In this document: positions 36,641 to 47,754 of the stretch, piece after piece | Layout: every line of letters begins with the position of its first letter | Position numbering within the stretch: position 1 is the stretch's first letter | Assembly: GCF_040802235.1 (NCBI RefSeq) | Contig: NC_133163.1 | Coordinates: forward strand, 41,312,501 to 41,376,500 | DNA: 64,000 nt | Origin: Manis javanica | Lineage: Eukaryota > Chordata > Mammalia > Pholidota > Manidae | Direction: 5' to 3' | The notes under the pieces: generated by a model | What the model saw: only the letters and a program-made list of their open reading frames with translations | Database searches by the model: none | What the model was told of the DNA's origin: nothing | Program-made: the position numbers and the translations under genes

Positions 36641-38150
36641 AGGGAGTATGAGGAGAATAGGGTAGAGGAAGAAGAGTGGCTGGATTCAGGGGCTGGCAGG
36701 GGAGGAAAGAAATTTCTGGATTTTGGAGGAAAGAGGACAGTAAGGTCAGGAGTCTGGAGGGAGGGAGAGTCTGTTAACTTTCGTAGGTTAAGAGATCTTT
36801 TAGGTGATGTGGAGACAGAATGGTAAGGGGTGCCCCGAATGTTAGTTTATGAGCTTCTTTCTGCAAGAGCTGCCCAGCGGCTAATGCCCGTAGGCAGGGG
36901 GCCCATCCCCAAACTGTGGGGTCTAATTGCTTGGAGAGATAAGCTACTGGGGCAAAGGATGGGCCATAATATTGGCCTAGGACTCCTAGAGCTTGACTGG
37001 ACCTCTCATGAATGTATAATGAGAAGGGCTTCAACAAACCAGGAAGATGGAGAGCTGGGCCTTCCACAAGGGCTTGATGGAGCTTAATGAATGAGTGTCG
37101 GGGTGAGGATGATAATGGTTCTTCAGGGGGGCCCTTGCTGAGGTCATATAGGGGTGGGAGAAGTTAGGAATCCACTCTCTAAAATACCCAGCCAGGCCTA
37201 GAAAGGAAAGGATTTCTGTCTTGGTTTTGGGAATGGGCAGGTCAGAGAGGAGTTGTTTTCTGTCTAAGATAATGGACTTTCTTTGTTGAGACAGAAGGAA
37301 TCTGGGGTAAGTGACAGAGGGGAAGAGATTTGAGCTTTGACGGGGGACACCCGGTAACCTCTGGAAGCTAGAAGGTTAAGTAGGGAAGTAGTGTCAAATT
37401 GAGACTGTTCCCACGAGGCACTGCAGAGTAGAAGATCGTCTACGTATTGTAATAAGGTGGACTCGGAGTGATCATGATGAAACTGTTTGAGGTCTTTTCC
37501 TAGGACCTGTCCAAAAATATGGGGACTATCTCGGAAGCCTTGTGGCAAAACTGTCCAAGTGACTTGTTCAGAATGTCTTGTGTATGGGTCCGTCCAGGTG
37601 AAGGCAAAAAAATCTTGGGAGGTGGGGTCCAGAGGGATAAAATGCGTCCTTGAGATCTAGGACAGAGAAGTGGGATGCCGAAGCAGGGATCTGCGATAAA
37701 AGGGTGTATGGATTTGGAACTAAGGGATGGATAGGGATAACAGCCATGTTGATGAGGCGAAGGTCTTGGCCAAGGCAGAAAGATCCATTGCTTTTTTTAA
37801 CAGCTAATATGGAACTATTAAATGGGGAGTGAGTGGGTCTGAGGTAATGTTTGTTTAAGAGATCTAGAATGATGGGTTGGAGGCCTATGAGGGCTGAAGT
37901 GGTTAGGGGGTATTGGGCCTGACAGATATACTGAGAGGGGTCACGTAATTTGATAGAGGCAGGAGGACATAGAGCCATGGAGGGGCTTGAAATGTCCCAA
38001 ACTTTGGGATTTACAGGGTGTATGAGGGCGGAACCGGAGCTTTCATTGGGTAGAGGGGGGTCATCGGCTATGAGGGCCATCAGAAAGGGAGTACTGGGTC
38101 TGTGGGAGTGGATATAGTTATGGAAACGTGGAGGAGAGAAAGGATGTCCC
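36640..38150 (-). pseudogene. pol: ERV-A pol: reverse transcriptase region
   Basis: Reverse transcriptase fingers, palm and connection. In order: a QYPLT block (about 37915), LDLKDAF with the first catalytic Asp (about 37645), LPQGFRDSPH (about 37540), and YVDD with the other two catalytic Asp residues (37435-37446). A connection region follows with WGWAPCLRA near 36905. There is a frameshift just after LKDAF (about 37640), another after the thumb (about 37310) and more damage around 37070-37200. The catalytic residues are intact, but no single frame encodes the enzyme. Confidence 0.92.
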
Positions 38151-38444
38151 ATCCTAGTAAAGGGATGGGACACTGGGGCATAACCAGGAAGGAGTGGGAG
38201 AAAAGTATGGGATTGTTTTGGACTGTGCATAAAAGGTGGGGGGGTTTAATGGGAAAATCTGTTTACCTCCTACCCCGACTATAGGAGTAATGGCAGGCAT
38301 GGTAGGACCCTGGTATTCTCGCAAGACCAAGAAGGTGGCTCCTGTATCTAGGAGGAAGGAGATGGGGTGACCGTCTACTGTTAAAGTAACCCTGGGCTCC
38401 TGTTTGGTGATGGAAATGGTCGGGCGAGAAGGTCCCGGGCCCTG
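38150..38444 (-). pseudogene. pro: ERV-A protease (nearly intact)
   Basis: Aspartic protease that cuts Gag-Pol. It is in the same frame as the gag nucleocapsid, separated from it only by the UGA at 38445-38447. The active site LLDTGA is intact (DTGA at 38337-38348). A glycine-rich flap (GVGG) follows near 38265. The C-terminal LLGWD (family consensus LLGRD, so Arg to Trp) is reached only after a frame change near 38215, and a further one near 38140 leads into RT. It lacks its own ATG, as expected for a read-through product. Confidence 0.85.
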
Positions 38445-38447
38445 TCA
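38445..38447 (-). promoter_or_regulatory. ERV-A gag-pro UGA read-through codon
   Basis: A single UGA followed by CAG GGC separates gag from pro in one frame. In gammaretroviruses a stop at this point is suppressed a small fraction of the time to make Gag-Pol. The same-frame arrangement, rather than a -1 frameshift, supports class I. Suppression by UGA (not UAG) and any downstream pseudoknot are inference. Confidence 0.75.
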
Positions 38448-40271
38448 ATCTTCTTCTGCCAGCCCCACTACGGTGGGCTTAGGATGGGGGTTGTTCGTCC
38501 AGCCTCCCCTTCGGGTGGTTGGGCAATCAGACCCCCAGTGGCCCTTTTTGTGGCATCTGGGGTATGGGGTGGTAGGAGATCTGGGGGAGGGGCACGCCCT
38601 TGACCAATGTCCCTCTTTTTCGCACTTGAAACAAGCTCCTGGTGGGGGTTGTTTGTAGAGGGGCGCCCAGGTTGTGGTTTTATCAGCTGGGCCAACATTT
38701 GGAAATTGGCCTGATCAGCCTTTTGTTTACGGTGCTCTTTCTCCTCCTCCTGGTTATGGAAGACTTTAAAGGCCACTGTTAGGATCTCCGTTTGTTGGGT
38801 AGCAGGGCCCTGTTCTAACTTTTTGAGTTTAGCTTTAATGTCGGGGTAGCTTTGAGCTAGGAAGTATGTCATAAGGACATATCTTCCATCAGGCATTTCT
38901 GGGTCTAGGCTGGTATACTGTAATAGGGCTTGAGTGAGTCTAAGAACTCGGAGGGATTTTCATCCCTCTTTTGAATTATGTCTTGAAACTTTTGAAAATT
39001 GACTACTTTACGAGCTGCCTTTTTCAGACCTGCTATTAAGCAGCAGGCAAAAATATCTCAAGAGCGGAGACCCATGGCGTTATTATAATCCCAGAGTGGG
39101 TCTTGTTCGGGGACAGTGGTGGGGCCAGGGGGGTAGGTGGTGTCAGTCCTGTGGGTTTCGGTAGCGTGCATTTGGGCAAAGTCCCAAACTCGTCTCTGCT
39201 CTTCAGGGAGGAGAGTATTGGCCAGGAGCGTGAAAATGTCATGATGTGTGAGGCTGTAAGACTGGAGGGTCCATTGAAACTCTGTGATGTATGTCATGGG
39301 ATCAGTGGAAAAGCAACCTAGGGGTTTCTCAAGTTGGGCTAAATCTCCTAAAGAGAATGGGACGTGAACGCACACGATGCCTTCGGATCCTGCTACTTCC
39401 CGGAGGGGGTTGATAATTTTGGGAGGCCCTCAGGACCAAGTCTGAGGGGGACTGAAGGGTTCTGGCTCAGTCTGTGGGGGGGAAACAGGTGATGGGGGCA
39501 AAGACGTGATAATTTTGGGAGGCCCTCGGGACTGAGTCTGAGGGGGCAAAGACAGAGGAGGCTCTTGGGACTTAGTTAGAGGGGGGCTGAAAGGCTCAGG
39601 CTCGATCTGCCAGAGGGGGGAAGGTGAGCTGGATGGAGGCAAAGGGGGTGAGGTGGGGGAGGAGATGGTGGTGGAGGAAGGAGAGGAGGGAGAAGGGAGA
39701 GGACGGGAGGCTTCTGCGGGAGTGGAGGCAGTGGCGATGGCAGTGGTAGAGGAAGGGGGAGGGGCTGTTGTAGGAGAGAAGGGGGAAGGGAGAGGACGGG
39801 AGACAGCGGGACGGCGGTGGTGGAGGGCGGAGGTGTTGTAGGAGGGAGAGGGGCTGAAGGGGGAAGCCTGTATGGCGGAGGCTCATCGGCCGGGTAAAAG
39901 GTAATGGAAGAGGGACTAGGAGTGTGGGGAGGGGAGGGAGACGGCTTGCAGGCTAGGAAAACTTGTGGCGGGGAGCAGGTGGTGCAGAGGCTGGAATTTT
40001 GAGCTAGGAGGCGAAAAGCTTCGATATAGGGAATCTCCTTCCATTTTTTCAGGCGCTAGCAGTAGTTAAAAAGATCGCAAGTGGTGTTAGGATCAAGAGT
40101 TCCCTCTGTGGGCCCTTGGTTGTTATTGTCTAGGGGGTATGTCGGCCAATCCTGGGAGCAGTATTTACGGAGAAGTTTTGGTTTTATATCAGGCGTCAGG
40201 GAGAGGGTAGCCAGATGCTTAAGCAGGCATTCAAGAGGTGAACTTTCAGGGAGGGATGAGGAGGCTCCCAT
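38448..40271 (-). pseudogene. gag: ERV-A gag (broken)
   Basis: Capsid polyprotein. The start at 40271 gives MGASSS, a myristoylation signal. The matrix ends at a UAG (40056-40058). The next part holds PPPY (39870-39881) and PSAP (39849-39860), both late-domain motifs for budding. Then comes a very proline-rich spacer with an internal ~98-bp duplication (about 39411-39610), interrupted by UGA at 39430-39432. The capsid includes a DENPSEF segment (near 38960) of the major-homology type, with another UGA at 39058-39060. After a frame change near 38660 the nucleocapsid has one intact CCHC knuckle (CFKCEKEGHWSRAC, about 38590-38635). A second follows whose first Cys has become Tyr. Length is normal for gammaretroviral Gag. 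Confidence 0.92.
39411..39610 (-). repeat. ~98-bp tandem duplication in ERV-A gag spacer
   Basis: 'gataattttgggaggccctc' occurs at about 39410 and again at about 39508 on the plus strand, each followed by similar 'gact(g)aagg...ctcag' sequence. In protein this repeats a GPPKII plus PEPFSPP pattern. Confidence 0.85.
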
Positions 40272-40844
40272 GGCTGAAGGACAGAGAAGGAGACAAACAG
40301 GGGAAGACAAATGGAGATCCTCGGACTGGGAGCAGACAAAGGGCGTCCTGATGATCCTTGGTGGTCTGCAGAAACTCGTATACGAGTCAGAATTTCTTAG
40401 GAAGTGTGGGTCGTCACCCAGACTTCTCTAAGAAGGCAGCGTGCCGGAGTCACGAGGTACCTAGCGCTAGGAATTTTCGGCGGACGGAACGGATTTCAGC
40501 AGACAGAACAGAAGGAGGAGGGGGGGGGGAAGGGAGCGTTCTCATCCGTAAAGGAGTCACCTCGTTTATGGCTGTTGGAGGAGGGGCCTGAGGGTCCATC
40601 CCAGCCGTGAAGGCCTGAGGCAGGGAGAGTTCCCTCCTCGTCCCCGAGCGTCAGGGCCTTGCCAGACGATCATGGTCAATGGCACTGCAATAGCTCGGGG
40701 AAGAGTGGCCCACTCCGGGTGGAAAACTTACCTAAAGGCCAGAGAGGAGTGGTGAGTGTGATGAGCCAGTGCCGGAAAAAGAGGACGAGGGCAAGCTGCT
40801 GCTGGTGTCGGGGGGAAGACAGGGCCCAGTTGGGGTGTCCCGTC
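40272..40844 (-). other. ERV-A 5' leader between primer site and gag
   Basis: About 570 bp of untranslated leader. It would hold packaging and splice-donor signals, but I cannot place them with confidence. Open frames on the plus strand here (40081-40958) are antisense and unsupported. Confidence 0.7.
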
Positions 40845-40862
40845 TCCCGGGTTTTGGCACCA
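40845..40862 (-). promoter_or_regulatory. ERV-A primer binding site (tRNA-Phe type)
   Basis: The viral strand reads TGGTGCCAAAACCCGGGA, one base after the 5' LTR. By my recall this matches the 3' end of tRNA-Phe at 17 of 18 positions; the mismatch is G to A at a former CpG. Confidence 0.85.
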
Positions 40863-40863
40863 A

Positions 40864-41112
40864 TGAAAGGAAAGGAGCAACACACAGCAGCAATTCACCA
40901 GAGAAATCCGCTTTATTGGGGAAAGGTGCTGGGTTATATAGGAAGGGGCATGGGGTGATTGTGGTGTTACTTCTACGGGACTGGTGGCTATTGGCTAGGT
41001 GCTGGGAGTGGGAGTGGGGAGAGAGGTGAGTGGTCTTCAGGTGGCACCGTCGGGAACTGAGGACCTGGAAGAGAAGCCGGAAGTTCGCTATCTTACTGGT
41101 GGGGGCCCTTCA
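40864..41112 (-). repeat. ERV-A 5' LTR
   Basis: 249 bp, the promoter LTR for the minus-strand provirus. The AATAAA is at 40912-40917 and the TATATA is just to its right, near 40935. It differs from 32692-32940 at about 21 sites with no length change. Confidence 0.96.
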
Positions 41113-41225
41113 GGATTACTGGTGACTCATTCATATTCTTTCCTTGTATCCTTTTCTATGTTTTCCAAACCATCTATGAGAAACATGCATTATTTTCATA
41201 AATTACCAGAAAAAGGCACAGTACA
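41113..41225 (+). mobile_element. L1/HAL1-like tail, right part (host of ERV-A)
   Basis: Starts with the second copy of GGATT, then 'actggtgac' and a T-rich block. It ends in 'aacatgcattattttcataaattaccagaaaaa', the typical L1/HAL1 terminus. It completes the element interrupted at 32691. Confidence 0.65.
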
Positions 41226-41819
41226 TAAAAGGAAGAAAATACTAGTAACCAGAGAGCTGCGGTTGGTTGGAGTTGGAGTGATTAGCAGAAATGAAGAGAA
41301 ATCCTATTTGAAGATGGACTGTGGGAAACAATAGGAACTTGAGGATGAGAATGGACACAGCATGCACAGAAGGAATTCTGAGTGCTCAAACATGGAAATC
41401 ATGAGAGGAAACCAGTGTTGGATGCAGGTAATTCTAACTGATAGGAGGAAATTTGGTGGAGAGAGGAGAGAAAGAATAGCCAAAGGGCTTCTCTAGGATT
41501 CCTGGAAGTTAAATCAACATGCACATGCATACACACCCATGATTTATGTTCCTTTAGCAAAACATGTCTGCTCTTGCCATGCATGCTGAGTAATTCAATA
41601 TCTGTCTCATCAGCAAATAAGGCTTTGTTATCTTGTCCCAGTTAAGTGTCTGTGTAGAAGAGGGGAAACAGGAATGAAGTAGGACACTAATACTTGTCCA
41701 ATGACACCAAGAAAGCACTGTCAGACTTTATAATTACCCTGTGCAAAAGAGCTTTGGATTCAACAAGCACTTGATCACACATCTAAAGGCATCCTCCCTC
41801 CTTTTTTACTTCTGATTTG
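41226..41819. other. No recognised feature
   Basis: No supported gene or repeat. Confidence 0.4.
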
Positions 41820-42300
41820 GAACTAGTTTCAAACTTACAGAAAAATTGCAACAATAAGAATAAAGAATATCCATATACCCTTTACCCAGTTTCACCTACC
41901 TGCATTTCACCATTTACTTGATTTGTTCTCTTTGTCTCTCTTTCCCATTCTCCTTTTCTCTCATATGTATATACACACACATATATATACACATACATAC
42001 ATATATATGTACACACACATATATAACATTTACATATAATTTTTTAAAATCATGTTAAGAGTACAGCATGTGTTTTTCCTACAAATGGGATGTTCTCTTA
42101 TGTAACCACACCACTGTTGTTTGTCAACTTCAGTGATTTTAACACTGATCCAATAATTTAATCTATTGCTCATATTCCAACTTTGTCAATTGACCTAGTA
42201 ACATCCTTAGTAGCATTTTTCTCCTCTAATGCAGATCCAGGCTAGAATCAGGTATTGCATATAGTTGTCATGTCTTTTTAGTCTCCTTTAATTTGGAATT
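41820..42300 (-). mobile_element. L1ME-type 3' UTR fragment (minus strand)
   Basis: Read on plus: 'tttggaactagtttcaaacttacagaaaaattgc', then an AT/AC microsatellite (about 41965-42025), then 'gttgtcatgtctttttagtctcctttaatttgg'. This is the reverse complement of the L1ME 3' UTR whose plus-strand form is at 60900-61690. Confidence 0.7.
41965..42030. repeat. (TA)/(CA) mixed microsatellite
   Basis: Alternating purine-pyrimidine run of 'atatatacacatacatac' type within the L1 fragment. A second short CA run lies at 42325-42342. Confidence 0.9.
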
Positions 42301-45059
42301 AATTAATTTCACAAATCCATAGACACACATACACACACACAAAGGGTATTCTTCTTGATTAAGATTTCAGTTTCACTTGAAATGTTCATTTTCCAAATTA
42401 ATTCTGCCAAAAAATCCCTGCCATCCCATTACCCCAGATTTGACCTCAATAGCACTCAACCTGTCTTGGCTGGAAGTCCAGGTAACACAAAGTCTGCTTG
42501 GGTAGTCGGCATAGTTATGTCCTCCCAAAGCATTTATTTTTCTTAGCCTTTAAAGGATTGATGGTTATAGATTTTGTTCCAAGTGAATGAATATGAACTG
42601 GTGACTACTTGCTTTAAGAGACCATATTCTTCAGCGCCTGACTGGAGAATGTAGTACAAACTCTTTTGTGGTAGTGAATTACCAAATCAATTCACTGCCC
42701 CAAATATTTTCCCAGTCCCCTCTTCCACCTGTCTCCTTCTGAAGTACCATGACCTTTTGAAAGCCAGCCCCACAGAGAGCTCATTCCTCGGCAATTACTC
42801 TGGTAAATGTAAGAGCTAAGATGGCTGCAGTTGATAGGCTCAACCTAAACAAAGGCTCCGGATGAGAACTTTGATGGCTATAGTTTCCATCTGAGCCAAG
42901 CAGACAGGTATTAATCCATATAAATGCTGTAATCAAACCATATGGGTAGGGGAAACTTGACCACTGGACCAAAATCACAGGCACGCTGCAAACTAAAAAA
43001 TTACACCTCTCAGCGTCATGGTTGATTTCATGCAATCCCAGGCAAATCAATATCACCATCTCAATCAAGAGAGAATTACAGGCTTCAGCAGAGAGGTAGC
43101 ATTGTTAGTAATTACATCCCAGCCATTTTCAGACACACTGCACGCTGAACTGAAATGTTTAAATAGAAATGAGAGGGGGGAAAAAAAAAAGCCATGGAGA
43201 GAGCTTGAGGGCTGTTTACACCCAGAGCTGATTCAAGAAGTCATTGTGTTCACATTTAAACCTTAACGTGGAAGAGCCAGACCAGGAATCTAAAGATCAG
43301 GGAAAGAAAACAGTGGCAGCATTGTGGATGTACACGACATGAGTGGAGGGTGTTGTAATCTTAAGTGAAACTATCCAGACTTCTTTTTCTTGTAATCAAA
43401 ATACATTATCTCCATGCATCTTTTAAGGGTAAAATTCCAAGTACGGTTGCTGTGCAAGATAGTGGGTGTGCAGCTTGCCAGAGACACAGTTTGGGACAAG
43501 GTCCACTGGGGCTGGCTGTGAGAACACTTGTGGGAGCCAGAGCACTGAGCCTAGCTCAGGCCTTCCAGCAGCCAAGAGAGGTGGGGACGGTAGGAGAACA
43601 GATTGAATGACATTCATTTGTACTTAAAGCTTTGTAAATTTTATTCATTCATTTTTTTTCCTCCTTCCCAATTTGTATTCTAGAGTTGAGAAAAAGGACC
43701 TGCTAAAACTAAAAAAGTCTGAAATGGTGTTTGTGAGTGAGGAAATGTGATTTTCTTAGTTTCAAGTGCAGGTGACATCAAAGCAGAAGAGGTGCAGTGG
43801 AAGAGACATTACTGTAGTTAAGAAAAATGACTTACAATTAATTCTAAGAGGGCAGCTTGAGCCTTTCTGGCCTCAGCTAGAAAGGGCTTTGTTTATATGC
43901 AAATGACTTTTTCTAAAGCACTAGAACACACTTTCTTTCCTGGAGGAGGTAAACATTCTCCTGCTATATTGTTTATTATATGCATTTAGTTATATTTTTC
44001 CTCTTTTTCTTTTCCTGACATTTCTAAAGAAAATGTCAACATTAGCTCTATTAGGAATGATTACAAATTCCAAAATCTATTTTCACTGGTAAAGTATGGC
44101 ACCCTATACATGATTTACATGATAGTTATTGTAGTGGTGCCTTATTAATGGGCTCCCTGTGAACAAAGTCAGCCAGGGCATCGAAAGGATGGGCACGTTG
44201 GAACCCACTGGGCTGGTGTGGTGGCACCAGCAGTGAGGACAGGAGGCCCGTCTCTCTCCCTGGTCCTGCACGTGTCTGTAGGGCCAGAGCGCAGCCCAGC
44301 TGGAGACACAGCTTCTCTAGCAGGCTGGCGCGTCTGGGTATGGTGTGGATGTGCTCAGAGCCCCTTGGCAGAGGGATAGCTGGAAAAGGAGAGAATGCCC
44401 TTTGCCAGTTATCCCGCCCTCCACAAAAGAGCCTTAGTCCATCTTGCCTAGAAGGAAAATGGTAAAATAAGGGACTTTAATTTCTTGGGCACAGATATAT
44501 GCATCTTGTATTAATTCACGCCATTAGAAATTTCTGTCAATGAAGGGTGCTGTTGGAATATTACCAAGCAATTCCCTAGCCCCACTCCATAGGACTTCAT
44601 TACTCCCCAGTGGGCCTTCATTGGCCTTTTCCTCTGCCTCAAGCCAAATATCTAATCACCACATACTGCTGATTTTACATCTTAAAATTTTACATCTGCT
44701 TTGCCTGCTTTTCCCATTCCCAATATATGTATGTGTTCATCACCTGCCTGCTCATCTGACTATTGAAAGAACTGCTTAATGGGACTTGCTTCTGCCACCA
44801 GCTGTCAGCACAGCCCTAGTGCTGCCACAAGAGAAACAGATGGATGAGGCTGGAGGGAGGGGTCATCTCACCCTATGACCCCAAGCACTTCAGTAGTGTG
44901 TAGTCCACTCGGGCTGTTATAACTAAATACCACAGAATAAATGTCTACCTACTTCTAGTCTCTCCACCACTCCAGTTCCTCCCACACAACAATGATAAAT
45001 TAACCTTTTTTAAATGCCATCTACAAAGTACCATTAGAGGCTGTCCATACAGCTATATA
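42301..45059. other. Mostly unrecognised intergenic sequence
   Basis: The stretch at about 44160-44400 is notably GC-richer with several CpGs, without a supported open frame. 43015-43265 is moderately complex and open on plus for 82 codons, with no recognised domain. Nothing else is supported. Confidence 0.35.
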
Positions 45060-45520
45060 ACTTTAAATGCCATGAACTGAGGCCTGGCCCCAAACTACTT
45101 CTCCCGCCTCCTCTCCTGTAACACCCTACATGAGCCCTGGCTCCAGGCAAACACATCCCCTTGTTGCCCTTCAGAACACCAGAGTGACTCCCCCAGCTCT
45201 ATGGTTTTTTCCTTCTCACCCACCTCCACCACACGACTTACCACCCAAACCCCACACATGCTTGAGAGGTGCCTCTACCTTTTCCTTTCAAGATGCTTTC
45301 ACCGATGACCCAGTATCTTAGAAACAGACCCTTCTCTGAGCCCAGATGATACAGACATCTACAAACTCAGATACACCCCCTCACATTGTCAATTCTCTGC
45401 ATGTAGGTTCCATATCGCCAAAGACACTGGGAGCCTCTCAAAGGCAGAGTCATGCTTTGCTTACCTTTAATCCCCAGGACTGAGCATGAGGCCCAATGGT
45501 CAATGCTCAAAAAATGTCTA
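45060..45520 (+). mobile_element. L2 LINE fragment
   Basis: 'gaggcctggccccaaactacttctcccgcctcctctcctg' opens an L2 3' ORF/UTR pattern, with 'ttcctttcaagatgctttcacc' and the terminal 'ctgagcatgaggcccaatggtcaatgctcaaaaaatg'. It has diverged strongly. Confidence 0.7.
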
Positions 45521-47754
45521 ACAACCATACCTGACTGGTTATGAGTAAATAGTTTGCTATGGTTATTGATGAGACACAACAACCTAACTGACAGTTATTC
45601 GCCTCTGTTCGGTCAACAACCTTGACTTTCCTTCTGAACTTGTAATAATGTGCAAAATTTATCAGGATTTGCCAGCCACTCACTAATTAAATAATTGACC
45701 AGGGGTTATACAATATAAGCACTACCGAAAGAGATGTGAAACCCTGTTTCTAAAGCCAACCATGCTAAACTAACCTCTAAGCCATGACACTCGACATCCC
45801 TGGGATGTCACCATAACCATCTCTGAAGAAAGGGCTAAGGGCACCAAAAAAGGGAATCAAAATTATTTTGTTTTCTTTACCCCACAGGACTCTGGAATTA
45901 CATGCTGAAACAATGTGAAAATAGCAGGTCAACAAGTGCCTGACTTTAAATTTGTGAAAGCTAAAAAACAAGTCAGTGGGTATAACTGAGAAAGCATTCA
46001 GCTCACGGGAGCTGAGCTCATGTCTCATTACTTGGGTGTGGAATGACTGGATTCTAAAGATGCTCTGCTGAATGCTGGTGAAGGGAAAAGGGGTGTAACC
46101 TTTAAATAGAGCCACATTGTCAAATCTACATGAAATTAAGGTGAGGATCAAGAGATAATAAATGCCCTAGATTTTGGTTAGATTTTAAGTGGAGCTTAGT
46201 AAGACGATTAAGACAGAAAAACCTGACTAAAAATTGGCAAGTTGAGGCACAGCTTTCCAAATCATTTTTAAAAAGCAAAATAGAGTGTTTTACAGTTGTT
46301 TGTGATCCAACAAATACAGGCAACACGTTATGACTTTTATTTAAATGTCATGGTCCAGACACATTTAAGTATTTCCACTGAAGATTCCCCACTTGTACAT
46401 GATCAAGAGTGAGGTCAGGAAGCATTAACTGGTTGACCTTGTGGTCACATAGACATCCTAAGTAAGAAGTCAGCTGCCTTCCACTGCACCCATGGCCCTA
46501 ATTCAGAAGAATAGGACCTCGAGAGAGAAAAGGTCCAAAGATAGAGTGTCTGCATTAAGTGATGCTTTATGGACAATATGAAAAATATTTAACATACATT
46601 TGTGTATATGAAAAATTGGATTTCTTAGTTGACTTCCTGGACTTCAGATGGTGAACTGGATTCTTCCCATGAGCTAATCTGATCAATTATCTGAAGGCCC
46701 AAGTCCAGAACGTTTCCTCTTTTACCTCCTAAGCGCCTCTGGGTTTGGCAGGAAAAGCGATACAATAGATTATTGACGTTGGCCACAGGCAAGGGCAGTC
46801 ACGTATTAGTAGTACGCATGCCACATACTTACCATTCCTGATTTAGACACTGAGATGTTGAACTTGCTCTGAGTTTGCCCTGGCTCTGACTGGTACTTAG
46901 ATTGAGTCCTCCTGATGCACAAATCGTTGCTTGGACAGCTCAGCCACGTCAGAGAGGAATGATAGGGGATCTGTGAGCACCTTGCTTAGGTAGAACCATA
47001 ACACTGGAAGCTGAATCAATGTGTCTGAATTATTTGCTCTAAAATATCTCAGGGGAAATAAATAGCATATGAAGATTCCAATTTCCCTTGAAGAAAAGCA
47101 TGTTGTTCTTCTTGTTGATGGCTGGCACCTCACAGTGAAGAGTGAACATATTGTTTATAATCTCTCATACATGAGATAATACTGCATTTTAACATATTAA
47201 CTGGTTTATTTCTCCCACTATTTATCCCTTTTCTTTTCTCCACCTTTCTCCCCCACTGTCACTTCAAACGAGAATCTATTTTCAGTGGGAGGACTTGACA
47301 AGATAATAAAACTGAAATCACCTGCCCCATACTTGGACACATTTTGTTTATCTATTCTTCAGTTGTTGAACATTCATGCTGTTTCTACTTTCTGTCTATT
47401 ATGAGTACTGCTACTCTGAACATCCATGTACAAATTTTTCTTAGAAGGTATGTTTCCATTTCCCTTAATGAAGTAATTCCTTTCTCGCTTCTGTTCCTTT
47501 TATCAGGGAAGTGAAGCCAAAGATTCACTAATATGCTACCCCTTTGTTTCTTTGGGCAAAGTTGAGGCACATGGTCACCTCTGTCTGTGAGACTGGAAAA
47601 GAGAATGTTTCTGATGTATTCTACCATGGAATCGAGAAAGGGAAAAGCAAGCTGGGAATGACTGTTGGGTCACCCAACAGCAGTGTGCTTCTGATGGAGA
47701 CGTACCGACCGAATATCTCCACTTGTGTCAAAGACACCTCAAAATTGTCATGTC
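45521..47754. other. No recognised feature
   Basis: No supported gene. A minus-strand frame of 124 codons (45777-46151) has no recognisable domain. Confidence 0.4.

Larger units (their letters stand above)
32692..41112 (-). mobile_element. ERV-A: full-length class I endogenous retrovirus
   Basis: An 8.42-kb minus-strand provirus. In viral order it has a 5' LTR (40864-41112), tRNA-Phe-type primer site, gag, pro, pol, env, polypurine tract and 3' LTR (32692-32940). The LTRs are TG...CA bounded and both 249 bp. They differ at about 21 positions (roughly 8%). Under an assumed neutral rate near 2.2e-9 per site per year this implies about 19 My, an order-of-magnitude figure only. The gammaretroviral features are a single UGA between gag and pro in one frame, PPPY/PSAP motifs, and env CXXC plus CX6CC. 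The viral strand is C-rich. Every gene has stops or frameshifts, so it is defective. The closest known type is probably the HERV-F/H-like group. Confidence 0.97.

Noticed and set aside
38263..38896. Two minus-strand open frames read through the nucleocapsid and protease region
   Set aside because: Their 3' parts are the wrong frame. The frame with the zinc knuckle and the DTGA active site is different and has no ATG of its own.
40081..40431. 116-codon plus-strand open frame
   Set aside because: It is antisense to ERV-A gag/leader, overlaps other frames, and shows no domain. The purine-rich strand of a C-rich virus produces long chance frames.
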